DNA of 64,000 nucleotides from contig NC_015709.1 of the NCBI RefSeq assembly GCF_000218875.1, forward strand, positions 558,001 through 622,000, written 5' to 3'. A model generated the notes under the pieces. It saw nothing but the letters and a program-made list of their open reading frames with translations. It made no database searches and was not told where the DNA came from. Positions 49,896 to 60,146 of this stretch are shown here, piece by piece. Each line of letters opens with the position of its first letter. The stretch's first letter is position 1. The position numbers were made by a program, and so were the translations under genes. Source of the stretch: Zymomonas mobilis subsp. pomaceae ATCC 29192 (GTDB lineage: Bacteria > Pseudomonadota > Alphaproteobacteria > Sphingomonadales > Sphingomonadaceae).

Positions 49896-51080
49896 ATGAG
49901 TAGGCTAATGCAGATTCATCCTCTTATTTCAGATAGCGAAACGCTAGCCGCTCTTTGCGCCCGATTATCTCGGGCTGACTTCGTTGCCATTGATACCGAA
50001 TTTATTCGGGAAAACAGCTATTGGCCGGAGTTATGCCTGATTCAGATCGCGGATGATAAAGAAGCCGCGGCCATTGATCCACTGGCTAACGGCCTGGATA
50101 TGACCCCTCTTACTGATTTGTTGGTCAATAATGAACAGCTTCTTAAAGTTTTTCATGCTGGTGGCCAAGATCTTGAGATTGTCCACCATCATACAGGGAA
50201 AATGCCCTTCCCCCTTTTTGATACCCAGATTGCCGCTATGGCACTTGGAGTCGGGGAACAGGTTGGTTATTCCAATCTGGTAGAACATTACCTCTCTATA
50301 AAATTAGATAAAGGGGCGCGTTTTACCGACTGGTCACGCCGTCCCTTGGATCGTCGTCAATTAGATTATGCCATTGGAGATGTAACCCATCTCGCTACTT
50401 TATTTCCTATGTTACTGAATGAACTGCGCGAGAAAGGACGCGGGGATTGGTTAAATCAGGAAATGGAACGGTTGGCTGATCCTGAACAATATATCAATGA
50501 TCCTGAAAAATCATGGCTAAGAATAAGAATACCCAATCGTAAATCGGATACTTTAGGGCGATTGAAGGCCTTGGCTGCATGGCGAGAATATGAAGCCCAG
50601 GAGAAAAATTTACCGCGTGGACGCATTGCCAAAGATGAAACCTTGGCCGACCTAGCCGCCCATCCCCCACGCCGCCAGCAAGAACTGATAAAAGTTCGAG
50701 GCCTTTCAGGTAATTGGGGCAATAACGATATTGGTCAACGTTTGATGTCCGCCTTAAAGGAGGCAACCCCTTTAAAACCTGAAGAAATCCCTAATCGCGG
50801 CGATAAAAAGGGGGGCATCGGTAAAGACGGGGCCATGATCGCGGATTTACTAAAGTTACTTTTAAAAGTGCGGGCCCGCGATGCAGAAGTAGCCGCCCGT
50901 TTGATAGCCAGAAGTGATGATATTGATGCTCTTATCGCTGGTCAGAGGGAAGATATGCCCATTTTGACAGGATGGCGTTATGAGCTTTTCGGAAAAGATG
51001 CCTTGGCCCTGATTGAAGGGAAAATGGCTTTTAGCGTTCAAAAAAATAAAGTGGTAATGACCATGATTGAGAATGCGTGA
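49896..51080 (+). CDS. rnd: Ribonuclease D
   Basis: A 3'-to-5' exoribonuclease that trims tRNA and other RNA precursors. The DEDDy residues are in FVAIDTEFIRE, FHAGGQDLEIV and DYAIGDVTHL, and an HRDC domain follows (about residues 210-290). The 394-residue length is normal. Start codons at 49896 and 49908 are both possible; the second has GAGTAGG just upstream. It converges on ppx. Confidence 0.95.
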   Translation: MSRLMQIHPLISDSETLAALCARLSRADFVAIDTEFIRENSYWPELCLIQIADDKEAAAIDPLANGLDMTPLTDLLVNNEQLLKVFHAGGQDLEIVHHHTGKMPFPLFDTQIAAMALGVGEQVGYSNLVEHYLSIKLDKGARFTDWSRRPLDRRQLDYAIGDVTHLATLFPMLLNELREKGRGDWLNQEMERLADPEQYINDPEKSWLRIRIPNRKSDTLGRLKALAAWREYEAQEKNLPRGRIAKDETLADLAAHPPRRQQELIKVRGLSGNWGNNDIGQRLMSALKEATPLKPEEIPNRGDKKGGIGKDGAMIADLLKLLLKVRARDAEVAARLIARSDDIDALIAGQREDMPILTGWRYELFGKDALALIEGKMAFSVQKNKVVMTMIENA

Positions 51081-51103
51081 AATAGAAAATGCGCAGTTTT
51101 GCA

Positions 51104-51164
51104 GCTTTGGTCTTAATCTTGAATAAGAAATTTTTCTTAAAGGCGAAGATCAAAGCTTTTTTTT
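51104..51164 (+). terminator. Terminator after rnd
   Basis: GCTTTGGTCTT (51104-51114) and AAGATCAAAGC (51146-51156) pair over 11 positions with one G-T, and eight T follow. The 31-base loop contains a smaller hairpin, AAGAA / TTCTT. It ends at the convergent ppx stop. Confidence 0.7.
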
Positions 51165-52674
51165 AAAAAAATTCTACGGCCTCCGTTGCGTTGAAACTAT
51201 GCGCCAGTGCTTTTAATCGGCGGCCAACAGTCTCGCCATTAAGCCTGTGATTTCCATAAAACTGTAGAATAACCTGATTATCACGGCGAATAATACGACT
51301 TTCTTTTAAGGTTGAAGTAACGCCTGCTGATAAACGCATACCTAGGCGAATAGCCTTACCCCAACGAAAAGCGCGAATTCTGTCTTCTTCCGTTAGCAGG
51401 TTATTGACCACCTTTTTATCCATAGTGCCGTCATAACTGGTAGCCAGCGCTTCCCCAATCAAAGCACGTCCTCGGGCATCCAGCCCGACCCAACGCCCAT
51501 GTAGAATAATACTTAGAATTTGTTCTGCCCGAAAATCGGGATTAATTTGCCATGCCGTATCGGCCAATAAACACGCCGCATGGCGCAAACGATGGTAAGC
51601 AGGTAGCTCATCGATAAAAAGCGGTGTCATCCAATTATAAAGCGTTTCACCTTGCTGATAGAATCGGCCTGAAGCCTCGCCGCGTTGATTCGCACTCCAG
51701 ATTAGAGGATCGAGTTTTTGGGTTTCTTTATCCAAGCCAAGATACAGCAGACCTTCCCGCAGACCATAAACAGAGGTCACAAGATGCTTGCTATTCAGTT
51801 GCCGACTAACAACCGATAATAAAGCGGCAGCATCGGATAATTGCCCGATACGGGAAGAAGAGATGCCCGCCTTATTTCTTAATTTTTTAGGATTGTGACG
51901 TTGAATTATACGCAATAACTTAGTCGGACGATCTCTACCCATAATATAGTTATGTAAGACGGGAATCGGGTAACGAGTTGCGTAAAGATCCAATCGTGTC
52001 AAAGAGCGCCATGCACCACCGACCATATAAAAAGGTAGATTTTTAGCCTCTTTTAACCAACTTGCTTTTTTAAAAGCTTCGGCGACAGCCCGATCGAGGG
52101 CATTACGATTTTTTTTACGAATATCTGCAATTCGAAGAACCCCAAAAGGAAAGGAAATACGCTCGCCGACTTTTCCATTTTCAATCCGTATAAGCTCTAA
52201 ACTACCACCGCCGAGATCGCCGACGATACCGTTTGCATCAGGCATAGCGGATATAACACCATAGCCAGACCCTTGGCCCTCTTCTTCACCGGATAAAACC
52301 TCTACTTTTAGCCCAATTGCTTTTATGGCCTCTAATACTACGTTGCCATTTTCGGCATCTCTTATCGCCGCCGTTGCGACTGTGCGCAAAGAACTTAATT
52401 TCATCGCCTTTGAGAGTTCCCAGAAGCGTTTTAGTCCATCTAACGCGCGGGCAATGGCTTCATCATCAATATTCCCATTAATAGGAATATTCCGCCCAAG
52501 CTGGGCCGCCACTTTTTCATTGAATAAAATACGGGGTGTGCGCGTAAGCTGATCATAGACGACTAAACGGATTGAGTTGGAACCAATATCAATAATCCCT
52601 ATCGGCCCAGTATTACACCAACGCCTTTGTTGAGGGAAAAAGGAATCCGCAGTGGCCTGCCTTGCATTCAGCAT
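51163..52674 (-). CDS. ppx: Exopolyphosphatase / GppA family phosphatase
   Basis: Enzymes of this family remove terminal phosphate from polyphosphate or from pppGpp. The actin-like ATPase fold is shown by GIIDIGSNSIRLVVYD near residue 26 and by the second phosphate loop GDLGGGSLELIRI. The 503-residue length matches alphaproteobacterial Ppx/GppA with a C-terminal helical domain. Whether the main substrate is polyphosphate or pppGpp cannot be decided; the neighbouring ppk1 favours polyphosphate. No ribosome binding site stands out. Confidence 0.9.
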   Translation of the reverse strand: MLNARQATADSFFPQQRRWCNTGPIGIIDIGSNSIRLVVYDQLTRTPRILFNEKVAAQLGRNIPINGNIDDEAIARALDGLKRFWELSKAMKLSSLRTVATAAIRDAENGNVVLEAIKAIGLKVEVLSGEEEGQGSGYGVISAMPDANGIVGDLGGGSLELIRIENGKVGERISFPFGVLRIADIRKKNRNALDRAVAEAFKKASWLKEAKNLPFYMVGGAWRSLTRLDLYATRYPIPVLHNYIMGRDRPTKLLRIIQRHNPKKLRNKAGISSSRIGQLSDAAALLSVVSRQLNSKHLVTSVYGLREGLLYLGLDKETQKLDPLIWSANQRGEASGRFYQQGETLYNWMTPLFIDELPAYHRLRHAACLLADTAWQINPDFRAEQILSIILHGRWVGLDARGRALIGEALATSYDGTMDKKVVNNLLTEEDRIRAFRWGKAIRLGMRLSAGVTSTLKESRIIRRDNQVILQFYGNHRLNGETVGRRLKALAHSFNATEAVEFF

Positions 52675-52752
52675 TATAAAAAAATCCGTATAAACTGTTC
52701 GCTATGAAACTAGGCAGTGAAACAAGAGCCACAACCCTTATACCGCCCCGAT

Positions 52753-52781
52753 AATTTCTGGTAAAAAATTTACCAGAAATT
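52753..52781. repeat. Perfect 13-bp inverted repeat between ppk1 and ppx
   Basis: AATTTCTGGTAAA and TTTACCAGAAATT are exact reverse complements around a 3-base loop. It lies 79 bases upstream of ppx and 78 after the ppk1 stop. There is no T-run, so it may be an operator or a stabilising hairpin rather than a terminator. Confidence 0.6.
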
Positions 52782-52858
52782 ATAACATTATTACTAATCG
52801 ATACCCATTAGGGCATATAACAACGCTTTAAAGGAAAAAATATAATAAAGATTATATC

Positions 52859-54997
52859 TTATATTTCTTCATGAAGGCTTAATTTGGGTATCTTGCCTTC
52901 AATTAAAGCTGTTCCCCGTCCTGAAAGCGAAGGATTTGTCATAAAGTAATGATGAAGATTAAACCGATGTTCGGTATCTTTAATACGTTCATAGCGCCCA
53001 TCAGGAAGTAGCCGCCAGCTTTGTTCGCTATCCAAAAGATTAGCGACCATAATCTGATCTAATACTTGCGCATGGACTGTCGGATTTTCGATAGGAACCA
53101 AGGTTTCAACCCGCCGGTCAAAATTACGCTGCATCCAATCAGCTGAGGAAATAAAAACCAGTGCATCCTTATTCGGCAAAGCTTTACCGTTACCAAAACA
53201 GACTATGCGACTATGCTCAAGAAAGCGGCCAACAATTGATTTTACCCGAATATTATCAGAAAGACCCGGAACCTGAGGTCTGAGGCAACAGATACCTCTT
53301 ATAATCAAGTCGATATGCACCCCGGCTTGAGAAGCCCGATAAAGGCTTTCAATAATAGCTGGATCGACAAGCGAGTTCAGTTTGGCCCAGATGACACCCG
53401 GACGTCCCGCTTTAACATGCGCGACTTCGGCCTCAATCAATTTTTGTAATTTATCCCGCAAACCATGAGGGGATAAGGCAAGCATTTCTAAATGAGGCGG
53501 TTCAATATAGCCCGTCACATAATTAAAGAGCTGTGCAGCATCCCGACCGGCACGTTGATCCGCCGTAAAAAAGCTGAGATCCGTATAAATACGCGCGGTT
53601 ACAGGGTGATAATTACCCGTACCAAAATGGCAATAGGTTCTATAGCTGTTTCCTTCACGGCGTACCACCATGGAAACTTTGGCATGGGTTTTCCAGTCAA
53701 TAAAACCATAAACGACCTGAACCCCTGCCCGTTCTAACTGGGTTGCCCATTTTAAATTTTGCTCTTCGTCAAAACGGGCTTTTAATTCGACTAATGCCGT
53801 AACAGATTTTCCAGCATCGGCGGCATCGACCAGCGAACGAATAACGGCAGATTGTTTGCCCGCCCGATAAAGGGTTTGTTTGATGGCGACAACATCAGGA
53901 TCAGCCGCCGCTTGCTGTAAAAAAGCAAGAACAACATCAAAAGTTTCGTAGGGATGGTGAACGATGATATCTTTTGCCCGAATGGCGGCAAAACAATCAC
54001 CACCATATTCCATAATTCTTTCAGGAAAACGGGGTGTAAAAGGCGCAAATTTTAAATCGGGACGATCTTCTTCAACCAACTGCCCCAGATCTGAAATAGC
54101 TAAAAAACCACTGCTCTGGAAAAGAATAGCGTCCCCGCTAATTTCATCACACACTAATTTTTCAAGGTCATGGGGCATATCCTTTTCCATTTCCAGCTGG
54201 ATAACACGCCCTTTACGGCGCATTTTTAAGGCAGAATGGAAAGAAAGGACAAGATCTTCTGCTTCTTCTTGAAATTCGATGTCACTATCCCGAATAAGAC
54301 GGAATGCGCCATGGCGTATTACATCAAACCCGGGGAACAAAATTGAAACAAAACGCCTTATCAAGGTTTCTACTGCCACATAACGCGCGGGTTTAGTAAC
54401 AGAGCTTTGGCCGGATGGTAAACGCACAAAACGGGGTAACGTTGACGGGATCATGACCAATTCCCGCACCGGAATTTTATCCGCCTGCCGCACCAGATCA
54501 AAAACGAGGCTAAAGCCTTTATTGGGAATAAAAGGAAAAGGATGCGCGGGATCAAGCGCTTGAGGGGTCAATACAGGGAAAACCTGTTCCCGAAAATGAT
54601 TTTCTAATATCTTGGCATCTTCACCTTCGATTTCATCCATGCTTAGAACATGAATACCGGCACTTCTCATTTCATGACAGAGACCATGCCAACAATCCTG
54701 CTGATTAGCCATGAGTTCACGCGTACTGGCGGTCAAAGATTCAAGCTGTTGACCAATGGTCATACCATCATTGGAATAGGCGTTTAGACTTTGAACTTGT
54801 TGCCCTTTTAGACCAGCAACGCGCACCATAAAAAATTCATCAAGATTGTTACCCGAAATCGAAAGAAAGCGAAGTCTTTCAAGAAGCGGATGAACTTTAT
54901 TACACGCTTCTTCCAATACACGATGGTTAAAGGAAAGCCATGAGAGTTCCCGATTAAAAAAGCGTTCATTTAGAGGGAGTTCAGCGATAGTGGCCAT
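52859..54997 (-). CDS. ppk: Polyphosphate kinase 1
   Basis: PPK1 makes polyphosphate from ATP. From ATG 54997 (GGAAGAG about eight bases upstream) the protein has 712 residues; ATG 55012 would add five. [22 protein letters not shown] opens the N-terminal domain. The phospho-accepting His is in [19 protein letters not shown] near residue 455, and the second conserved His is in [13 protein letters not shown]. The four-domain family length is normal. It lies upstream of ppx, the usual partner. Confidence 0.96.
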   Translation of the reverse strand: MATIAELPLNERFFNRELSWLSFNHRVLEEACNKVHPLLERLRFLSISGNNLDEFFMVRVAGLKGQQVQSLNAYSNDGMTIGQQLESLTASTRELMANQQDCWHGLCHEMRSAGIHVLSMDEIEGEDAKILENHFREQVFPVLTPQALDPAHPFPFIPNKGFSLVFDLVRQADKIPVRELVMIPSTLPRFVRLPSGQSSVTKPARYVAVETLIRRFVSILFPGFDVIRHGAFRLIRDSDIEFQEEAEDLVLSFHSALKMRRKGRVIQLEMEKDMPHDLEKLVCDEISGDAILFQSSGFLAISDLGQLVEEDRPDLKFAPFTPRFPERIMEYGGDCFAAIRAKDIIVHHPYETFDVVLAFLQQAAADPDVVAIKQTLYRAGKQSAVIRSLVDAADAGKSVTALVELKARFDEEQNLKWATQLERAGVQVVYGFIDWKTHAKVSMVVRREGNSYRTYCHFGTGNYHPVTARIYTDLSFFTADQRAGRDAAQLFNYVTGYIEPPHLEMLALSPHGLRDKLQKLIEAEVAHVKAGRPGVIWAKLNSLVDPAIIESLYRASQAGVHIDLIIRGICCLRPQVPGLSDNIRVKSIVGRFLEHSRIVCFGNGKALPNKDALVFISSADWMQRNFDRRVETLVPIENPTVHAQVLDQIMVANLLDSEQSWRLLPDGRYERIKDTEHRFNLHHYFMTNPSLSGRGTALIEGKIPKLSLHEEI

Positions 54998-55226
54998 GTT
55001 ATTCTCTTCCATCAGTAGCGGATCGGATGAACCGGATTGGCTTTTATCCTCAAGAGTACAAAGCCGCTTTTTTCGATTCTTTATGCAGGGGTATTTTGAT
55101 TGAATGACAGCATGATAAGTTTGTTTTAAAAAAATAAGACACCGCTTTAAATAGCAAAAATTTTTTAAAATTTCTCTCTATATCCGCAATTTTTATCCCA
55201 GAATTTCACCCATCAGAAATATATCT

Positions 55227-55856
55227 TTATTTTTCTATGTCAGTAATCATTTGTCCCATCATAACAGCACGTACAACGTTTAAAGTCAGAGGGCCTCGAC
55301 GCTTTAAGGCCGCTTGATCAAGTTTATCAATCCAATCCAGAACCATAATATAATTACGTTCTATGCGCGGGGTCACCCATTCCAGTATTTCAGAAGATAC
55401 AGCCAACCCCCGTCGTCCCAACCGTCGTTCAATCAACGCTGCAATCAAGGCTTCGTCAGGCGAATTCAAACTAAGATGCGGACTGGCAATCATACGTGAC
55501 CTTAAATCTGGAAGCTTGATTTTCCAAAGCGGTGGTGGCTGATCTGCAATGACTAATAAAGGACGTTTTAATCTTTCAGCCCGATTCCATGCGTGAAAAA
55601 TAGACTCTTCGGAATGCTTTTCTGCATTATCAATTAATTCCCCCCCTGTGCGCGCTACAAAAAGCCGGCCTAAAAGGCTACGGCCCGATTTTCGCATCCC
55701 GGTTAAAAGCGCCGATTTTACCGGCCATTGCTGCCATAAACGAAGCTGTTCAACCGCAATATGATTAGCGGCACTAACAATAAAGTCTCCATCATTTTCT
55801 GGTTCTGGCCAGATCAGAGGCAACGCCATCTGGGTGATAGGAGGAAAAGTATTCAT
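55227..55856 (-). CDS. hdaA: HdaA-like DnaA regulatory protein
   Basis: Hda proteins are short DnaA relatives that bind the sliding clamp and promote ATP hydrolysis on DnaA after replication starts. This 209-residue protein begins with a clamp-binding-like motif, QMALPLIW (residues 9-16), and has an AAA+ core: GMRKSGRSLLGRLF in place of the Walker A, and LLVIADQPPP where the Walker B belongs. The Walker A lacks the standard GKS/T Lys (it reads GRS), so nucleotide binding may be weak. The location between ppk1 and the DUF2066 gene is typical of alphaproteobacterial hdaA. Confidence 0.8.
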   Translation of the reverse strand: MNTFPPITQMALPLIWPEPENDGDFIVSAANHIAVEQLRLWQQWPVKSALLTGMRKSGRSLLGRLFVARTGGELIDNAEKHSEESIFHAWNRAERLKRPLLVIADQPPPLWKIKLPDLRSRMIASPHLSLNSPDEALIAALIERRLGRRGLAVSSEILEWVTPRIERNYIMVLDWIDKLDQAALKRRGPLTLNVVRAVMMGQMITDIEK

Positions 55857-55859
55857 TGA

Positions 55860-56954
55860 TCAGGGCGTGGGCGCCAAGGGCGCCACCTTTCTTTTTACAA
55901 CAGGTATTGGGTTAGCGTGATCCGTATTTTTCACAGGTGGATTTTGATTATAGCTCTCAACCGGTTTAGTCATTATTTTTTGGGTAAAGGTAGCCACTTC
56001 GGAAGCGGGCGCTTCAATCGAAATGAAGGTTTGATCATCTCCGAGATTCCCGCCAAATAAAGCCATCATATAGATAGCATCTATATGCTCAACACCCGCT
56101 TTTAACAACATAGGAAGATTATCATCCGAGGTTGATTTCAAAGTAAACCGTGCCAGTATTTTTTGATCAATACCATATTTAGCTAAGAAAAGAACCGATA
56201 CAGGCCCGTTTGGCCAACTATAATGAATGTGAATTTCTGGGACTAAAAGACCACTAGCCCCATATTGCTCTAAAATACTTTGCCACTGCGCTTTATTATG
56301 ACTGCCTAATTGGGTTGTATTAAGCAATATCGGATCAAGGTTATCACCTGTTGGCCGAATATAAGCAATATGGCTGTGGATCGTCTTGAATTCGGCCCAT
56401 GCTTTCTGCCACGCATTGCGCCATTCAAAGCTAATGGGTGCTCCCGCTGTCCATGTTACAGGAACCAACAACATAGGGGGAGAGCGATGCCGATCTTTCC
56501 TGAGACCTAACAAGGCCCCCCCTCGCGCACGATCAAATTCAACACCCAACGTCGCAATATAACGATTCGGGCCAATTTCTTCTTTTTCGACCACAATGGA
56601 AGAAACGATCGAATCAAGTTTCCGATCGGAAAAAGGCGTTTCAGAATCTTTTAAGGTTTCGTCCCGATCAAAGTCGTTTCGTTTCGCCCATAATAACTGC
56701 CAAGCTCGTCTTTCGGCCAGACGCCAACCGATCAGCCGCGCCGTTTCTCCCGATGATGCGCTAACATCCACTCTAAGGCCGGAAACCAAAAGATTTTCAG
56801 TCGTTTCTACAGGAGGGATACCTCTATCTCCGGGTTCAAGTTGAGCATAAAGCGGCATAAAGGATAGCTGATAGCTTCCCACTATGACCAGCAACGCCCG
56901 AAAATAATAACGGAAAATTCCGTAAAAAAATGATAATCTCCGCTTCACATTCAA
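55860..56954 (-). CDS. Exported DUF2066-like protein
   Basis: A 364-residue protein with a hydrophobic N-terminal export segment (YYFRALLVIVGSYQLSF). The central region (LLVSGLRVDVSASSGETARLIGWRLAERRAWQLLW, then RYIATLGVEFDRARGGALLG) resembles DUF2066, a family of unknown function often found next to hda and purM. The gene directly precedes hdaA with only three bases between them, and is divergent from purM. The C-terminus is Pro/Val-rich. No enzyme motif is visible. Confidence 0.7.
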   Translation of the reverse strand: MNVKRRLSFFYGIFRYYFRALLVIVGSYQLSFMPLYAQLEPGDRGIPPVETTENLLVSGLRVDVSASSGETARLIGWRLAERRAWQLLWAKRNDFDRDETLKDSETPFSDRKLDSIVSSIVVEKEEIGPNRYIATLGVEFDRARGGALLGLRKDRHRSPPMLLVPVTWTAGAPISFEWRNAWQKAWAEFKTIHSHIAYIRPTGDNLDPILLNTTQLGSHNKAQWQSILEQYGASGLLVPEIHIHYSWPNGPVSVLFLAKYGIDQKILARFTLKSTSDDNLPMLLKAGVEHIDAIYMMALFGGNLGDDQTFISIEAPASEVATFTQKIMTKPVESYNQNPPVKNTDHANPIPVVKRKVAPLAPTP

Positions 56955-57009
56955 CCTTTTGAACAGTTCGGTCTAGAAATCCAAGTCTGATGGTGTAGGG
57001 CTGTCTTTC

Positions 57010-58110
57010 ATGACTACAGAAAGCAAGCAAAAATATAGCTATGCCGATGCCGGCGTTTCCATTGCAACCGGTAATGCACTGGTCAAAGCGATTGCCCCCC
57101 TTGCCCGCGCGACAGCGAGAGCAGGGGCTAATGCAGATCTGGGCGGCTTCGGCGGCTTTTTCGATTTAAAAGCCGCAGGCTTCCATGATCCTTTACTCGT
57201 CGCTGCCAATGATGGTGTCGGGACTAAGGTAAAATTAGCCATTACCAGCAACCGCCATGACTATGTAGGCATTGACCTTGTCGCGATGTGTGTCAATGAC
57301 CTGATTGTCCAAGGTGCCGAACCTTTATTCTTTTTAGACTATTTTGCTTCAGGTCATCTGGATCCGGCTTTGGCAGAACGCGTCATCGCTGGCATTGCAG
57401 AAGGCTGTAAAATAGCGGGGTGCGCTTTAATCGGGGGAGAGACAGCAGAAATGCCGGGTCTTTATGCCGATGGTGATTATGATCTTGCAGGTTTTTCAGT
57501 CGGTGCCGTAGAACGTTCACAGGTATTGGAAGCCGGTCGCGTCCAAGCGGGCGATATTATTTTAGGTTTAGCGTCTTCGGGTGTGCACTCTAACGGTTTT
57601 TCACTGGTCAGAAAATTAGCCGAAGGGCAAAAATGGGATTTAAATACTCCGGCCCCTTTCAAAAAAGAGTCCTTGCTGATTGATGTCTTAATGACGCCAA
57701 CCCGCATTTACGTCCGATCGCTATTGCCGCTTATTCGTCAAGGCGTCATTGCCGCTTTAGCTCATATTACTGGCGGCGGCTTGCTTGAGAATATTCCCCG
57801 TATTTTGCCAGAAAATTTGCATGCCCGCATTGATGCTTCCAGCTGGGAACAACCCGCATTGATGGCCTTCTTGCAGCAAGAAGGAAGCCTTGATCAGGCT
57901 GAAATGGCACGCACCTTTAACTGTGGTATTGGCATGGCCGTTATTGTCCGTCCAGAAGAGGCCGATAAAGTTATGAAATCGCTGCAAAATGCTGGAGAGG
58001 TCGTGGCAAAAATCGGGACAATCGAACAAGGTCAAAAAGGGTGCACCGTCTTTGGAAAAGCAGGAAGCTGGGCGAGTGAACACCCGTGGGAGGCGACCCA
58101 TCATGCTTGA
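57010..58110 (+). CDS. purM: Phosphoribosylformylglycinamidine cyclo-ligase
   Basis: PurM closes the imidazole ring, making AIR in purine synthesis. The 366-residue protein shows [59 protein letters not shown] and [13 protein letters not shown], all typical. Its stop overlaps the purN start by eight bases, so translation is coupled. The 55-base gap to the divergent DUF2066 gene must hold promoters for both. Confidence 0.97.
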   Translation: MTTESKQKYSYADAGVSIATGNALVKAIAPLARATARAGANADLGGFGGFFDLKAAGFHDPLLVAANDGVGTKVKLAITSNRHDYVGIDLVAMCVNDLIVQGAEPLFFLDYFASGHLDPALAERVIAGIAEGCKIAGCALIGGETAEMPGLYADGDYDLAGFSVGAVERSQVLEAGRVQAGDIILGLASSGVHSNGFSLVRKLAEGQKWDLNTPAPFKKESLLIDVLMTPTRIYVRSLLPLIRQGVIAALAHITGGGLLENIPRILPENLHARIDASSWEQPALMAFLQQEGSLDQAEMARTFNCGIGMAVIVRPEEADKVMKSLQNAGEVVAKIGTIEQGQKGCTVFGKAGSWASEHPWEATHHA

Positions 58111-58729
58111 GGCGAGTAAGAAAAAGCGTGTTGCCGTTCTGATTTCAGGACGTGGATCTAATATGGAAGCCTTAATCGAGGCTTCCAAACATCCCGATTG
58201 CCCTTATCAGATCACTTTGGTTTTTTCTAATATTGCTGAAGCAAAAGGCTTGGAAACTGCTAAAAAAGCGGGCATTGAAACAGCCATTCTTGATCATCGT
58301 GGTCATGGGGGGCGCGCCGCTTATGATCGTAAAGTTTTGGATATTCTTAAGGCTGCTAATGCTGACATTGTCGTTTTAGCAGGCTATATGCGGATCATAA
58401 CGCCTGAATTTGTTGCGGCATGGGAAGGCCGAATGTTGAATATTCACCCTGCTCTTTTACCAAGCTTTACGGGTCTTGATACGCATCAACGGGCTTTGGA
58501 TGCAGGTGTTAAACTTCACGGTTGTACGGTGCATTTTGTAACGGCTGAATTGGATGCAGGCCCTATTATTGCTCAAGCTTCTGTGCCTGTTTTAGATGAG
58601 GATACCGAAGAAACGCTCGCCCATCGTGTCTTAAAGCAAGAGCATCGCATTTATGCTGAAGCCTTAAAAGATTTGGCCGCGGGTAATCTTATCCTAAAAG
58701 ATAAACGCGTTTTTCATAGGAAGGGATAA
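58103..58729 (+). CDS. purN: Phosphoribosylglycinamide formyltransferase
   Basis: PurN transfers a formyl group from 10-formyltetrahydrofolate to GAR. I start at ATG 58103, which overlaps the purM stop (ATGCTTGA) and has GGGAGG upstream; this gives 208 residues. The N-terminal [16 protein letters not shown], and the catalytic set [29 protein letters not shown] and DAGPIIAQ, are intact. dapB follows after four bases. Confidence 0.96.
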   Translation: MLEASKKKRVAVLISGRGSNMEALIEASKHPDCPYQITLVFSNIAEAKGLETAKKAGIETAILDHRGHGGRAAYDRKVLDILKAANADIVVLAGYMRIITPEFVAAWEGRMLNIHPALLPSFTGLDTHQRALDAGVKLHGCTVHFVTAELDAGPIIAQASVPVLDEDTEETLAHRVLKQEHRIYAEALKDLAAGNLILKDKRVFHRKG

Positions 58730-58733
58730 TCTT

Positions 58734-59501
58734 ATGGCAGACGAAACAAAAATAAAGATTGGTTTGATTGGTGCTGCCGGCCGTATGGGTAAAGCTATTC
58801 AAGAAGCCGCTGCCCAGCAAGTCGAAGTCAATCTATTAGGCGGTATTGGAAGCCAAGGCGCTGTTTTCGGTGATTATAAAAATAGCACTTCTTTAGCGGA
58901 AGCCTCAGATGTTCTCATCGATTTTTCTGCCTTTAAGGCTCTGAATACTAACGTTGAAGCCGCTCTTCAATATAAAAAGCCTATAGTTATCGGAACAACA
59001 GGGCTTAGTGATGAAGATCATCAGTTCATTCAACAAGCAGCTAAACATATTCCGGTAATTGTCGCCGCAAATACGTCGTTGGGTGTTAATATGCTGGCAG
59101 CGCTTGTCGAACAAGCGGCGGCAAAATTAGGCTCGGACTGGGATATTGAAATCGTTGAGATGCATCATCGTCACAAGAAAGATGCCCCATCAGGTACCGC
59201 CTTATTACTAGGACGGGCCGCAGCCGAGGGCCGCGGTGAAAAATTGGAAGATATTGCGGATTTACAGCGTTGTCCTGCGACCGAGCCCAGAAAAACCGGT
59301 TCGATCGGTTTTGCCAGTTTAAGAGGCGGCTCGGTAGCCGGTGATCATATGGTCGTTTTTGCCAATGAAGGCGAACGTATTGAATTGGGTCATCGTGCTG
59401 AAAGTCGGATTATCTTTGCACGCGGTGCATTAAAAGCCGCTTTGTGGTTAACCCATCAGTCTGCAGGGCTCTATCAAATGAAAGATGTCCTAGGTCTATG
59501 A
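58734..59501 (+). CDS. dapB: 4-hydroxy-tetrahydrodipicolinate reductase
   Basis: DapB reduces the DapA product with NAD(P)H in lysine/diaminopimelate synthesis. The 255-residue protein has the nucleotide-binding GLIGAAGRMGKAI, GTTGLSDEDHQFI, and the active-site stretch EMHHRHKKDAPSGTA. Its TGA overlaps the nth ATG by four bases (ATGA). It is unrelated in pathway to purN, so the operon mixes metabolism and DNA repair. Confidence 0.97.
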   Translation: MADETKIKIGLIGAAGRMGKAIQEAAAQQVEVNLLGGIGSQGAVFGDYKNSTSLAEASDVLIDFSAFKALNTNVEAALQYKKPIVIGTTGLSDEDHQFIQQAAKHIPVIVAANTSLGVNMLAALVEQAAAKLGSDWDIEIVEMHHRHKKDAPSGTALLLGRAAAEGRGEKLEDIADLQRCPATEPRKTGSIGFASLRGGSVAGDHMVVFANEGERIELGHRAESRIIFARGALKAALWLTHQSAGLYQMKDVLGL

Positions 59502-60145
59502 CACCTGATGATATTGAAGAGTTTTATCGACGCTTAGCCAAGGATAATCCGAACCCTCGTTCTGAACTCGTTTTTAAAAATCCTTATACGTTATTAGTTT
59601 CGGTCGTCTTGTCGGCACAGGCAACAGATGTCAGCGTTAATAAGGCGACAGAACCCCTTTTTGCGTTTGTAGATACCCCGCAACAGATGGTCGCGCTGGG
59701 GGAATCGCGTCTTAAAGAGTTTATCCGATCTATCGGGCTTTATAACAATAAAGCTAAAAATATTATGGCGCTTTCTCATATCTTGGTAGATCAATATGGA
59801 GGGCAAGTTCCAGAAGATCAAAAAGCCTTGGAGGCATTACCGGGGGTCGGACGGAAAACGGCTTTAGTCGTTTTGAATGTTGCTTTTGGACAGCCTACAA
59901 TTGCTGTAGATACGCATATTTTTCGGGTCGCTAATCGGACAGGTTTGGCGCCGGGAAAAGATGTAAGAGCAGTTGAAAACAAGCTGGAAGTGATTACGCC
60001 TGATAAATATCGGTTACATGCCCATCACTGGCTTATTCTTTTTGGCCGTTATACTTGTAAAGCGCGAAAACCCGCTTGCCTCCGATGTATAGAATCTGAT
60101 CTTTGTGAGGCCGTAAAAAAAACAGGTATCCCCTTGCCTACTTAA
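59498..60145 (+). CDS. nth: Endonuclease III
   Basis: Nth removes oxidised pyrimidines from DNA and cuts the abasic site. The 215-residue protein has the HhH motif LPGVGRKTALVVL with the catalytic Lys, the Asp in VDTHIFRVANRTG, and a C-terminal 4Fe-4S cluster with CKARKPACLRCIESDLC. I start at ATG 59498 by the ATGA overlap with dapB; the longer frame from 59444 lies within dapB. It converges with recX, one base apart. Confidence 0.96.
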   Translation: MTPDDIEEFYRRLAKDNPNPRSELVFKNPYTLLVSVVLSAQATDVSVNKATEPLFAFVDTPQQMVALGESRLKEFIRSIGLYNNKAKNIMALSHILVDQYGGQVPEDQKALEALPGVGRKTALVVLNVAFGQPTIAVDTHIFRVANRTGLAPGKDVRAVENKLEVITPDKYRLHAHHWLILFGRYTCKARKPACLRCIESDLCEAVKKTGIPLPT

Positions 60146-60146
60146 A

